Source: Prosopocoilus inquinatus
Lineage: Eukaryota > Arthropoda > Insecta > Coleoptera > Lucanidae
Length of the DNA: 64,000 bases
Direction: 5' to 3'
Assembly: GCA_036172665.1 (NCBI GenBank)
Contig: CM069875.1
Span: forward strand, 13,844,001-13,908,000
Part shown: positions 45,497-56,362 of the stretch, piece by piece
Position numbering within the stretch: the stretch's first letter is position 1
How the letters are laid out: every line of letters begins with the position of its first letter
Notes under the pieces: model-generated
Seen by the model: the letters and a program-made list of their open reading frames with translations, nothing else
Told to the model about the DNA's origin: nothing
Databases searched by the model: none
Made by a program: the position numbers and the translations under genes

Positions 45497-46275
45497 AGTA
45501 GTAATACTAGAGGGATCCTAGGACAACTCGATGGCATGTACATCCGCAGTGACCACCGTTGAAGGTCATCCCCATGTTTAGGGGTGGTTTTTAGTGCTGA
45601 AGAAGTAATTGAGGGGTGGTATTTTGTGCAGACGAAGTAACCCCTTTGGTTCTTGTAGCTGAAGATTTGTCGACAATAACGTAATTTTACCAGAAGAGGT
45701 TGCTGAGTATTTTTTTTGAGTGAGGTGAAAGAGACTGTCGACAATGACTAGAGGTGGTCGCAGAAGAATTTTTTTTTTGTTCTCGAAGAAGTCGTATAGC
45801 TGAAGACTTGTCGACAATGACGTAATTTTCCAGAAGAGGTTGCTGAGTATTTTTTTTTGTTGCTGAGGTGAAAGACGTCGACGATGGCCAGATGTGGTCG
45901 CAGAAGAATTTTTTTCTGGTTCTCGCGCGAAGAAGCGCCGTCGTCGTCGTCGTCAATGACCAAAGGAGGTTGTAAGAGATTTTTTTTTGATGACGCTAGT
46001 TCTTGCGTTGACGTGTATTTATTTATAGATAAAAATTTACTAATTAATAACAAATATTCTAATTGGCATAATCATTTAGGACTTAAAAATATTGTTTCAT
46101 TACAATATAAATCGCTCTTTTCCTTGCTGTTGTGTGTAAACGGTTTCAATTTTATAAATTGTTTCCTTTTTATTGATTTGCCTCTTGCAGCTAGTCGATT
46201 TTTTTTTGAATGATTTGCAATAAAATTTTTACAAAAACAAAAATATATTTTACATATCTCGCGGTAGGAACTCAT
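45497..46275 (+). repeat. Inner Polinton left TIR
   Basis: This 779-bp arm is the reverse complement of 61855-62633 with few differences. It contains two tandem units of about 140 bp (45659-45798 and 45799-45935) with GTCGACAAT, CCAGAAGAGGTTGCTGAGTA and GGTCGCAGAAGAATTTTTTT. A 109-codon frame in each arm (45884-46213 here) is shared and probably fortuitous. Confidence 0.95.
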
Positions 46276-46330
46276 TGGCATTTTTTTCTTTAGAACAATT
46301 TTACTATATTCGTGAGCGGATTGTACTTAA

Positions 46331-47487
46331 CTAACCTGTCGTTAAACAATAGGCGCAGGTATTTGCGGGTACGTTTTTACTGGTTTCAAATTCTAATCGT
46401 ATATCTACGGTTCCCGATTTCAGTGTTTCGTTTTGTCGGCTACAATCGATCACGACTAACGGTGCTAAATCTTTAAATTTTGAAAAATTAAAACACGGTT
46501 CGCCTGCAATTTTATAATAGTAGGACTGTTGAAATTGAAACATTTCGTACAAAATGGCGAATTGATGTTTTTCAAAATTTAAATTTAGATTATCGTAGGG
46601 ATAGACGTCTGAATTTAAATACAATTTTATGTTTGTTAAGTTGCAATTATCAAAATAACTGGTTTCTTAAGATATCATTTTTTCTGCTAGTTTGAAAACC
46701 TACGATAATGAAACGCGGCTTTTCTAATTGACAGCTCGCTTTAACGTTCCAGGTGTGTTGTGTCGTCTGTTGTAAGCGAGGTAGTTCGTGTAGTTCCCAT
46801 GCTCTAAATGCGAGCTCGAGATCCCTTTGTCGATATATCTAAGTAATTCTAATTTTTCGGCGTCGGACACTTGAACATAAGGAATTTTCCATAATATTTT
46901 TAAAAGTTCTATTCTAGGTCTTTTTCCGTTCTTCGTGGTAATGGTCGAGTTGAGATCTGAAGAACTTCTAATGTGCACTAATTCTTGTCGCACATTAACC
47001 AAAATTTTTTTATAATCTTCACAGAAACCGAGCAGAATCTTCAACGGAATGCAAACGCTAAAATTTCCTTGCAGATCGGTAATTATAGGATTTTCAAGGT
47101 GATTCCAACATGCGTTGTTGTATCTTATGCAATCGTTTGTGAAATAGACGTACCCCTTCAAAACAGAGGTGATACCTGGATTTCTAGCTCTATCGATGAC
47201 CGATCCTCCGAGTTCATATCTGATTTCGTCGAACAGGAAAGCAATACCATTGTTGACAAAATTCAACGTGTTGGTCACTTTACCGTCATGGTCGAGTATT
47301 TTTCCTTCGATGTACGGGTAACTTTGAGCTGGTAAGGTGTAGATGTCCTGCGTTGAATCGGTAATCGTATTTCTTCAGGTTTATTTAACGTAGTATTTGC
47401 ATATGGAGGATGACTGTGTATTTCACAATTTATATTAGAATTATCTATTAAAACGTGTTCACCAATGTTCAACACACCGAAATTCAT
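46331..47487 (-). pseudogene. Polinton major capsid-like protein
   Basis: Four frame segments on the minus strand form one gene of about 385 codons. They contain LDDxIRYEL-type text seen as FLFDEIRYELGGSVIDRARN, then GITSVLKGY, KILWKIPYVQVSDAEKLELL, QLEKPRFIIVGFQTSR and APLVVIDCSRQNE. This matches the family of major capsid proteins (double jelly-roll type by inference) in insect polinton-like elements. Breaks lie near 47277, in 46630-46735 (frame changes and stops, apparently with a deletion) and near the end. It would form the icosahedral shell. Confidence 0.75.
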
Positions 47488-47502
47488 ATTTCTTCTTTTT
47501 TC

Positions 47503-47646
47503 TTATAATAATTGGAATCCTAGCGATAATAAAAACTGCTTACTTTCAGGTGTTAACTCCTTCGACTGCTTCTTCAAACTGAACCTTTGCCGTGATAATT
47601 TTCTTTTTATGTCTTTATACGGAAATGTATTGTATCGAAACACCAT
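47503..47646 (-). CDS. Small protein between capsid genes
   Basis: A 47-residue frame from MVFRYNTFPY to a TAA stop contains basic residues and ends LTPESKQFLLSLGF. The pattern LTP...FL.SLG recurs in small proteins next to capsid genes of related elements, as far as I recall. It lies just upstream of the major capsid-like gene in transcript order. Function unknown. Confidence 0.45.
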   Translation of the reverse strand: MVFRYNTFPYKDIKRKLSRQRFSLKKQSKELTPESKQFLLSLGFQLL

Positions 47647-47648
47647 TT

Positions 47649-48470
47649 TTACTTTAGCTCTATTAAATGAAGCCTTACCGTTCTGATCTCGTTTTGGAAA
47701 TTAACTAGATTCTTGTCTTGGTCTAGTATTTTAATGACGATTTCGTCGATGTATTTCGTATTTATCGGTAGATAAATAACGTTATTTACTTTTTCCACTA
47801 TTTGAAACCCCGGAGGCACTTGAGGAAAAAATATGTGTAGCACATAATCTTGATTGTTGTTACTATAGGAATTAGTAACTAGATTACATTCAAAGCAAAT
47901 CGCATTTACTTTAGAAATGTTAATAGCAAAGTCGGATTTGTATGTCGTATTTGCATTCAGTTTTTTTTCTATCGAATTCCAACAGCGGCGCAATCGAATT
48001 AGGTTTCTCGAAATGTATAATTTTGTTGCTCTTTATTTCGTATTTTAATGTATTGTGATTGGTATTTGCTTTCAATACTATATCATCGTTAACATCGAGT
48101 GTATTTTTTTATATATAACATTTACAGGGGCTCCGGTTTTATTATGCGTAGCGGAAAGTACCGTTTTATTACTACTTATTCGTTTCCTCTCTAAATTAAT
48201 TTCAGTCAATTGTAACGTGATGTACTTTTCGATGTCTTCTACCTCATAAGCACCTTCTGGTATTTCTATGACGTGTCTATCTATGTAAAATTTATTATTG
48301 GTTTTATCAATGTTTGGAATTGCATTGAACGAATAAAAATTGATCAGTCCTAGAACGTATGACCTCTCATTATCTAGTTTAATTGGCGGATATATGCGCG
48401 CACTCAGTACAGATTGAACGTGTAGGAAGGCATTTTCACTAGGTCGGAGGTTATCGTTTGAATGAAAGAC
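47649..48470 (-). pseudogene. Polinton minor capsid (penton)-like protein
   Basis: The minus-strand translation from about 48450 gives YVLGLINFYSFNAIPNID, IEIPEGAYEVEDIEKYI and, after frameshifts near 48110 and 48000, ANTTYKSDFAINISKVNAI, then FFPQVPPGFQIVEKVNN and VIKILDQDKNLVNF. This resembles the second capsid-type protein of polinton-like viruses, presumed penton or minor capsid. The last 114 codons (47993-47649) are open. The assignment rests on motif memory and gene position. Confidence 0.6.
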
Positions 48471-48489
48471 TAAACGTAGTTTACTTAGA

Positions 48490-48770
48490 ATTTATTCAGA
48501 AAGAAAAGATAAATATAATTGTCCACAATTGGAATTTTACATGGCTCTTTTGAATTAAAATACGCTACGATTTCTCGAGCTGGCTTCAAATTTCCAAAAC
48601 TGTCGAAATAAATCACTGGAGGTCCATTTTCTTGTAAGCCGTCCAATGAGTTCCTGGTCCATTTGCACTGTCCAAATTAATTATACCTCTTTCAGTTTTT
48701 CTATTTTTTTTTTTAGGTAGCTCGTTTCTCATAGAGACACCTCTGAAATGTGGAATTTTCATAATTTTCG
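48490..48770 (-). pseudogene. Adenain-like cysteine protease
   Basis: On the minus strand: FRGVSMRNELPKK, GIINLDSANGPGTHWTAY (the catalytic His), a one-base shift, VIYFDSFGNLKPAREI (the Asp position) and, in a third frame, NCGQLYLSFL (the catalytic Cys). His, Asp and Cys occur in the order of the adenovirus-type (C5) maturation protease found in Polintons. The gene has at least two frame shifts and seems shortened between Asp and Cys. It would cleave capsid precursors. Confidence 0.8.
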
Positions 48771-48812
48771 CCTATTTTTCTAAGTCAATGTTAGTCATCG
48801 GTTGATTTTTCT

Positions 48813-49255
48813 TTAAAATTTGTAGTTCTTTTTTTGCAGAAAAAGTCCGAGTCCAGTTTTGTATGGTTTCAAATATAATCCTTTGCCCATTGCTGTCGCT
48901 TCCATCGATTTATTGTGACGTTGTGATTCTTTCAATTGTTCTTTTGCAGTTCTCGCTTCGTTTACCGCTTTAACCACGCTTGTCACGCCGCGGGTGAGAG
49001 CGCCCAATGCGCTGAGACCAGCAAAAATTGGTATCAAAGGTAATACTCCTCCTTTTAATTATGCGCTTGGTGGGTTTTATTTTATTTTTAAATTTTTTGG
49101 ATGAATTTAAAGCTATTTTCACCGCAGTACTTAGAGTACCGGTTTTTTTTTAAGTATACGTTTCTCTATTTGCTTGATTGCTTTCGACAGAGGTACTGTC
49201 TCTGTCTTGGATTTTTTCTTTCAGTTGGTCGTTGACTTACGTGATTTTGACATCT
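48813..49255 (-). pseudogene. Small virion protein, pVI/pX-like
   Basis: A basic N-terminal part (SKAIKQIEKRILKKKTG) leads to IIKGGVLPLIPIFAGLSALG, where a one-base shift lies at the GG. It continues in the open frame 49037-48813 with a hydrophobic, Ala/Gly-rich helix and MGKGLYLKPYKTGLGLFL. The I-K-G-G-V sequence fits the adenain cleavage pattern (I/L/M)-x-G-G-x, and the protease gene is next to it. This suggests a processed, membrane-active or core protein like adenovirus pVI or pX. One in-frame stop lies upstream. Confidence 0.55.
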
Positions 49256-49312
49256 TCATTCGACAAATTTTAGTTATGTACTGAAGTATTATTTTTATAC
49301 CTGAGAAATTTA

Positions 49313-50471
49313 TCAAATCATCATGTCATCATATGACTCTCGTTTTCTTTTAGCAAGATTTTCTATATAATCATAGTCGATTGTCGAGGATATTTTTGGT
49401 TGTATAACAGGATTTGTTTTAATTTTTTTACCTTTAATGTCATCGTTGTCATCTATTTCTAACTTTCTGTTTTCACCTTTGTTTGGTTTCATTTTTTTAC
49501 GATAAAAATTATCGAATTCTAACTTTAACGGTTTCACTTTTTTACAATTAAATTCATCCATTTCTAATTTTTTCTTTTCGCCTTTGAACGGTTTCATGGG
49601 ATAATCGTCTGCAATATCTACATCCATTTTATGATCTACTCGTTCTTTAACGTTATTATTTTTGTTCTTTAAGCTACGTTTTTGTTTCTTCGTCGTCGTC
49701 GTCGTCTTGCCTTTGAACGGTTTCATGGGATAATCATCTGTAATACCTACACTCATTTCTAATTGTCTCTTTTCACCTTTGAACGGTTTCATGGGATAAT
49801 CATCTGCATTATCTACACCCATTTCTAATTTTCTCTTTTCACCTCTGAACGGTTTCATGGGATCATCATCTGCAATATCTACATCCATTTTATGATCTGT
49901 TCGTTCTTTAACGTTATTATTTTTGTTCTTTACGCTACGTTTTTGTTTCTTCGTCGTCGTCATCTTCGGTCTCCTCTTCTGATATTTCTTCTGTATAGGT
50001 TTGTTTTGTTTTAAAACTTTTATACAATGTTCGATATTTTCAACGGAAGATACTGTAACTTTTCTTTGTTTTTTTAATTTTTTTTAGACACTCGTTAATA
50101 ATTTTTTTGTAATTTATCTTTCCCAAACCCATTCCCAATTTCACTTTAGCTTTCATCGCTCCTGCAACTCCTATTGCAGCTGCTTTCTCGCCGAATGAAG
50201 CGTCTTTGGATCAAAATCTGTCCATGGCACTCTTATATAATTTTTTATCTGCCACGTGTCTACGCGTTACGTCTTTTTCTTGAGAATATGCTATGTCGTG
50301 TTCCCTACAGGCCTCATCTAAACCGTTTATACCAACGTCACCGTGTGCCAATATCGTTTTTGTAGTTTGGTTCCGGGTCTGCAGAATCTGTAGGTGGGTA
50401 TGTGTAATTCGAAGGGTAAATTATTGATGGTTGTATTTAATAATCCGTCTCCTATGTAACACTTCATTTTT
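49313..50471 (-). pseudogene. PLA2-domain protein with Lys-rich repeat tail
   Basis: The gene starts MKCYIGDGLLNTTI at 50471. A phospholipase A2-like domain of the parvovirus VP1 type follows: FCRPGTKLQ (Ca-loop, with Arg where Gly is usual) and, after a frame shift, GINGLDEACREHDIAYSQ with the catalytic His-Asp pair, then VADKKLY. A stop follows near 50205, then a helix with GLGKINYKKIINECLKK. After another shift an intact 216-residue frame (49963-49313) carries at least four copies of DDYPMKPFKGEKR-like repeats and basic stretches. Such PLA2 domains breach endosomal membranes in parvoviruses. The DNA-binding or core role of the tail is an inference. Confidence 0.7.
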
Positions 50472-50564
50472 AATGTGATTTATTAAACGACAACTCTCTA
50501 ACTGAACATAAATTCGAACGGTCAGGCTATTTCACGACATTTCAATTGTAAACGCTCCAGCAGT

Positions 50565-50852
50565 ATGAAATTAGTTAAACAGAAAACAACTTTAAACATT
50601 GAGAATAATAATTTTGAAGAAGAACGTTTTAAAAGACATGGTGTACTATTTCCATCGACCTTGAAGTGTATCATCCTTGGACCCTCGAATTGTGGGAAAA
50701 CAAACCTTATCGTTAATCTGATTGAACATCAAAATGGTTTGACCTTCGAAAACATTTACGTATACTCGAAATCTTTAAATCAATCGAAGTATATTTATTT
50801 GGAAGAGCTACTGAAACCGATCAAAGGTTTTAACGCGCCGACACGTCACTGA
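50565..50852 (+). pseudogene. Polinton packaging ATPase, N-terminal part
   Basis: The frame contains LKCIILGPSNCGKTNLIVNL, a Walker A P-loop (GPSNCGKT), followed by ENIYVYSKSLNQSKY. It matches the A32/FtsK-HerA-like ATPase that packages DNA in polinton-type viruses. The frame ends near 50845, where unrelated sequence begins. The C-terminal part resumes at 53565, so the centre, including Walker B, is missing. Confidence 0.85.
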
Positions 50853-53560
50853 TTTTGTTGTTAAACGGAACAACCAATTACAACCACAAACTGTCTCAAC
50901 ACAATAGAAAAAGAAATTACTCTAATTGACACGTAATTCAGAAACCGTCAAAATTTAACTTCTGACTCGTAAATAGGCTATATGTTTTATCTACTTCAAT
51001 AAAATTCGTGATCGTCTAATTAAATTTGTAGGACCTTACCTGTGATGTAACTCAAGACTCGTTGTTGGTGCGGTCGCGCAATAAATTTGAGAGATTTAAG
51101 GAACTAAGTACGTTAAAATAAAAATGCGAGATATTAAATTTACTTTGCTTCGTTTATTGAGAAAAAACGAGGGGAAAAAACTCCGTTACCAGCCCCCACT
51201 AGGAACCTGGTAAATGAGCGTAAAAACCCCCGTGAATTGATACGTCACTACAGCGATTACCAAATATAGCAGTTTCGAGCAATACAGTAAGACTCAGCTA
51301 ACAGATTTCACTCTTGAATATAGTTGCGATATAACGGTCTTAACCAACATTTCTGGTGGAATCGAGTTCGCTCAGCACAATAATTTTCACGGGACTTTGT
51401 CCTCGATTTGATTGACAATAAAAATAATGTCTCTATTGAGCTCTGTTTAGGTACAGTGATTGCCACTTAAGATCGTACTCTAAAACAACACTCTGACCAA
51501 ATCAACCAATGTACAGCGTGACACGTGAGTCTACAGTGTACCTTTAATTAGGTGAATTAATTTCCTAATTAGTTAGATGTTTGGGGAAAGTGGGTGATAC
51601 GAGATGCGGTTCTTAGTGATCTATCTGCAGAGGTATACACAGTGATCGCTTTTAGTTTTTCACGGATGTCCCCTTGGGACCCCCCCTAAAGCTAGATTAA
51701 TTAATATTTCTGGCCAGGAACTTTGTCTACTCGAAACCAGGTATAGGGGTTGAGGTACAGTGACTCTCGGTTATTTTCCGCCTGTATATTTTCGTCGCCT
51801 AAAGCTGTTACCCACTTGGTGGACCCGATTGACCGCTGATAATGACCGTACACTATGGGTGCTTAAGTCCAGTGGTCGCAAAGTCAATCCTCTATATTCT
51901 CCCGCAATATATCTCAGCTAATAAACCCCAACTGGTAAAACCCACGGGTTTGGAGAAATGTTCGTTTCGTGAGTTGAGCGCTTAATTTCGTTTCAGTATC
52001 TATGGCCTCGGAATTTGTAAGAAATTGGTACTGGAAATTAACTTGGCCTTGATTTCTGGTGATAAATTAGTGCTGACCACACTTAATTAGTCGGCAGATA
52101 TAACTTGCCTTTCGACCAGGGATTCAAACTGGGACAACTCTCGTAATCACTCAGATCCCAGTTGTGAGCGAGGTCACTAAATGATACGAGGGTTTCCAAA
52201 GGTGACAGAAACACTTCTACAATTAGTACACTAGACTGGAGACTTCAATGGAATAGTGGTAAAGTTAACTACTTTGGTTGATCAAGTCGCAGAACGCGTA
52301 CTCCGACGAACCTAGTGACATACACTGATTTAAACTTAAATACGACAATGCAACAATTAAAATACTAGTAATTTATAAGGCAAAGTTGGGAACGTCAACC
52401 AACTGTGTGTTTAATTATGTAGATTCAAATGACTCGAATGCGAACTCGATTATTGAATTTCAGAGCTCTCTGTCTCCAATTATGACTCGATTAAAAAGGT
52501 TTGGAATCAATTAAAACCACCAAAAATGCGGCGAAGCAATAATGATTAAATGACCTTTTACCTAACTGTCCAAGTCCGAGTAATTTGCGCACCACTCACT
52601 CTGTTTTAAAACCACTGGCGTCGAGCCCGTGTGCGAAAGCAAAAATTTATTAAAATGCCTTTGAAACACTTGAAGCTACACTCGTAATGGTGACTGAAAA
52701 CACGATTATGGAACACAACTTACTTAAGACAAACTACTCAATTCCAAAATTGCAACTCGGCGTTTTGTATTTAACCGGTCTTTTCAGATGACAAAATCTG
52801 ACTCCTTTAATTAAAACAACTTTTCCCTTTTCCACCCTCGCTAGTGAGCCCCACCCGATTTTCGAAAAGAGCTTGACAACACCCCCGACCAATCGATACC
52901 GTTTTCGAAAAGTGTCCACTCCTCCTTTAGAAAACACCCCAGTAATAAATTTGTACGCATAACTCACCGTAAATGTCCCATCTCGAAGTCTGTTTCTTTT
53001 CTTTTAAAATTTTGAACATGCATTCGCTTTACAAGTGACTGATTTATTGTTTCCTTTGCGAAAGTTAAAATTCCTTCTAAAGTTATCGCCTTCCAAAAGC
53101 AACCCGACCCTCCAGTGATTTTGAAAATCATCTCATCTTACATAAACGGCCCTTATCCTATTAAAGCATGACTGACATTCCTTTACAAAAATGAAACAAA
53201 ACGAATACATTTTAAAATCTTGGCAATACCCTGCTGTTACTGAAGTGTTTTGTACTTAAAATTTATTGCCTCTTGTAAACCTGCAACGACCCGTCTCAAC
53301 CGTTTCCGGCGTTACTAGAACTTCCACGAAAAACAATATTTGTCTGTTATTTGTAATTTGTTCCACAATCGAAAATCAAACACGATTTGTTTATAAGCAT
53401 ATCCGCGGACGTTTCAAGGTATAGGTTATTTTGCATACAGTGCCAGTGAAAACATACTTTCACCTTCGGAGGCGAAACCTAATTCTATTTTTATTTTCGA
53501 TGATGTTGCGTGTAACAATTAAGACATAATTCGAGAATATTTTAGTATGGGCAGACATAA
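50845..53560. other. 2.7-kb unclassified sequence replacing the centre of the ATPase gene
   Basis: Unlike its neighbours, this segment is less AT-rich and lacks long frames. The best is a 77-codon minus-strand frame (52734-52967) with no known features. I saw no terminal repeats, LTRs or target duplication, and the flanking ATPase pieces do not abut, so it is an insertion with a deletion. It could be a non-autonomous element or captured host DNA. Confidence 0.55.
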
Positions 53561-53564
53561 TTGT

Positions 53565-53715
53565 GGGAACGGACATGAACTTTAAGAAATTTAAAGATAT
53601 CTGTTCTCTCTGTTGGGAAAGCGGTCGGTATGAATTCGTAACCATTTTCAAAGATAATCGAATTGATGACGGAAGATATAGAGAGGGATTTGATCAGTAT
53701 ATATATCTTTGTTGA
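53565..53715 (+). pseudogene. Polinton packaging ATPase, C-terminal part
   Basis: The frame reads FKKFKDICSLCWESGRYEF, then FKDNRIDDGRYREGFDQYIYLC and a stop. It is the counterpart of 43310-43448 in the outer element. Confidence 0.85.
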
Positions 53716-53784
53716 GCATATACGATACTTATTAAGGTTCGAAGTATCATACGCACCGTTCGTTACCTCCTCCTCCTCATTAAG

Positions 53785-54694
53785 ATGACGAACGAACGAT
53801 ATAAATTTGAAACAGAAACTTTAACTAAAACGTAAAAATATACGAAATAAATTAAATTATTTAAAACATGGTGAATTAATGCAGGAAAAGATGTTCGATC
53901 CCATCACTAAACATTTAAAAAACATTGAAAGTAAATTACAACTGAAAAGTGAAAATTTAAGAGAAAAGGAATTGCCTAACGTTGACGTAAAACCTTCGAC
54001 ATCACAAAAACATGATTTCCTAACTCCTAAACAAAAATATTCCTCTGTAAAGAAACGTTTGATAAGTAACTTTGTAATCAGATGAAGAAGACGAAGGTAC
54101 GCGATTTAAGGACATTGATGAGAAAGCATACGTCGATTATTTGGAACAGTATCATCCGTTACCTAGAAAATACATCAACGAAATGTACACGGACGATGAA
54201 AATAAAGAATTCGATCACAAATATGGAGTGAGACTTGATAGAATTACGGAAAACCTAAAAATCGGTGATTCGTCGTTAAATCTTGACGGAGCTGATATTA
54301 TTATTAAAAATAGAAGGTATAAAGTTACCCCAGGTTTATACGAGTTACTATTTAAAAAATTTCCTGATAATTATACTAAACTCGATGCAAAAAATTATAA
54401 ACAAATTATTCTTAAGACCAACACTCATAGACGACATTATAATTCAAATAAACAAGTAGATGGCAGCAGAATGAAAAAGAAATATTATTGCTCCGTTAAT
54501 TAGTACTAATACTGGTAGTGGATTGTTTATGGAAGTGAATGATAATAAAACAGATTACATTTATTGGGATGACCCAAACGAGCTTGTTGACAGGTTGAGG
54601 TTATTGTTAGCGTCGCAGGAGGCTGGTAATACGAGTCACACGAACGAAATAAACTCGATAATCGAGGAACTGAAAGAAGCCCGCGTCATCAAAT
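53785..54694 (+). pseudogene. Inner Polinton conserved protein (DUF8207-like)
   Basis: Homologue of 43515-44504 with the same block order: MFDPITKHLKNIESKL, YHPLPRKYINEMY, KYGVRLDRI, GLYELLFKKF and DDPNELVDRLRLLLASQ, ending IIEELKEARVIK. It lacks the Gln tract of the outer copy. Frame breaks near 53830, 54060 and 54480 separate the pieces (54141-54503 is the longest open one). Function unknown; the position between ATPase and integrase is conserved. Confidence 0.7.
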
Positions 54695-54701
54695 AAATAA
54701 A

Positions 54702-55618
54702 ATGACGAAACTAATTACAGATGCCAAAAAACAAGTAGTGAAAGAAATTCATAAATCTGCCAGAATTAATTTCAAAAAGGTGTAAAGTAATCATTAAATC
54801 TCTGAACGATCTATATCAAGCCGATTTAGTTGAAATGAATCCTTACGCTAAGGAAAATAAAGGTTATAAACACATATTGATCGTAATTAATTGCTTTTCA
54901 AAATACGTTTGGGCGTTTAATCTAAAAAATAAGTAAAGAAAAAGTATTTAAGGAACAGATACCGAATAATCTTCATACAGATTTAGGAAAAGAATTTTTC
55001 AATGAACAATTTCAGAAATTAATGAAGAAATACAACGTCAACCATTATAATGCGTTCAGTGAGAAAAAAGCATCAATTGTGGAGCGTGTAAATAGAACTT
55101 TAAAATCGTGGATGTTTAGAGAATTCAGTCTGCAAGATAAGTACAAATAGGTAAATATATTAAAACATATTGTTGAAAAATACAACAACACGAAGCACAG
55201 AACTATCGGTATGAAGCCGATTGAAGTTGGAAAAGGAAACGTAAAGAAATTATTAGACACCGTCTACAGCAGCATTAAGTTAGTTGACCTTAAGAATAAA
55301 AAATTCAATGTCGGTGATCACGTACGCATTTCAAAAATTAGAGGAATTTTTGATAAAAAATACATGCCTAACTGCTCGACGGAAATTTTTACGATTCGAA
55401 AAATACAAGTCACAAATCCGATCACTTATTTATTAAAAGACGCAACGGGAAGCGATATATTAGGAGGATTTTATAGAGAACAATTACAAAAAGTAAAATA
55501 TCCCGACATTTATCTCGTGGAAAAAGTTTTAAAGAGAAATAAAAATAAAGTGTTTGTGAAATGGTTAGGTTTAGATAAAACACATAACAGTTGGATAGAT
55601 AAGAATAATGTTGCGTAA
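54702..55618 (+). pseudogene. Inner Polinton integrase with chromodomain
   Basis: It begins MTKLITDAKKQVVKEI. A frame shift near 54780 precedes the block equivalent to YQADLVEM (first Asp). Then come CFSKYVWAF, a short deletion, HTDLGKEFFNEQFQ (second Asp) and SIVERVNRTL (Glu). A TAG at about 55148 follows. The frame 55211-55618 is open and holds KFNVGDHVRISKIRGIF and the chromodomain (IYLVEKVLKRNKNKVFVKWL). The catalytic triad residues are all visible, but the gene is broken. It inserts the element with a 6-bp duplication. Confidence 0.88.
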
Positions 55619-55701
55619 GATAAAGTGAGGAATTACCTAAAAAAAAATAAAAAAATAAAAATGCCACAGTATATAAACTTGTCAATATCCGTAATACGTT
55701 A

Positions 55702-56244
55702 GTGAAAAGTATCAACGAAGCTATGCAAACGATAGTTTATTGTGAAACGTTAAAAATATACATAATCGACATACAAGGTTTCCAATATAAGGAGAGTGAC
55801 TTTATTATCAGGGAGGTGGCAATATTCGACGTGAAGACAAAACTTATACACCACGCCTTTGGATCATCGCCGCAAAATTCATCTTGGTTTTCTGAAAAAT
55901 TAGAGAAACACGTTGACTGGACAACCAGGTATTTACACGGTCTGAATTGTAATACATCGCACGGCTACTATCTACCCCAAGAAAAGATCGGTAACTACAT
56001 CCAAGCCATTGTCGGAAACAAAGTCGTTTTCGTCAAAGGACTCAACAAAGAAAAAGTTTTGAATAAAATTATAACTAATCAAATTGTAGATTCAGATCAG
56101 CTTGAATGTCCAAATTTAAGAATTTTAAAGCGAAATTATATACAAAATCATTGTAATCTACACGTTAATAATACTCTAAATTGTGCGAAAGATCATGTAA
56201 ATTTGTTGTATCAGTGGTTTGTTCGAGAATGTAAAAAAATTTGA
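55702..56244 (+). CDS. Polinton-associated exonuclease-like protein
   Basis: This intact 180-residue frame has IYIIDIQGFQYKESDFIIRE at the start, HHAFGSSP, then GLNCNTSHGYYL, VVFVKGLNKEKVLN and a Cys/His-containing end (LNCAKDHVNLLYQWFV). The IDIxGFQ opening resembles a DEDD-type 3'-5' exonuclease first motif (D-x-E) with Gln where Glu is expected, so activity is doubtful. That fold assignment is an inference. A decayed relative is at 62640-63160. It is one of very few unbroken genes of the inner element. Confidence 0.6.
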   Translation: MKSINEAMQTIVYCETLKIYIIDIQGFQYKESDFIIREVAIFDVKTKLIHHAFGSSPQNSSWFSEKLEKHVDWTTRYLHGLNCNTSHGYYLPQEKIGNYIQAIVGNKVVFVKGLNKEKVLNKIITNQIVDSDQLECPNLRILKRNYIQNHCNLHVNNTLNCAKDHVNLLYQWFVRECKKI

Positions 56245-56362
56245 ATTCGTTTATTATGTAACCTAAAAATAATTATATTATTTCAATGGTTTGTTAAAGA
56301 TTATAATAAAACGGTCTAAATATTTAATTATGTTTTATTGAATCATATACATAATATTTTTA

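Noticed and set aside
45884..46213. 109-codon frame present in both Polinton TIRs
   Set aside because: It is kept in both arms because the arms are near-identical. It covers the T-run repeats and shows no family motif, so I treat it as fortuitous.
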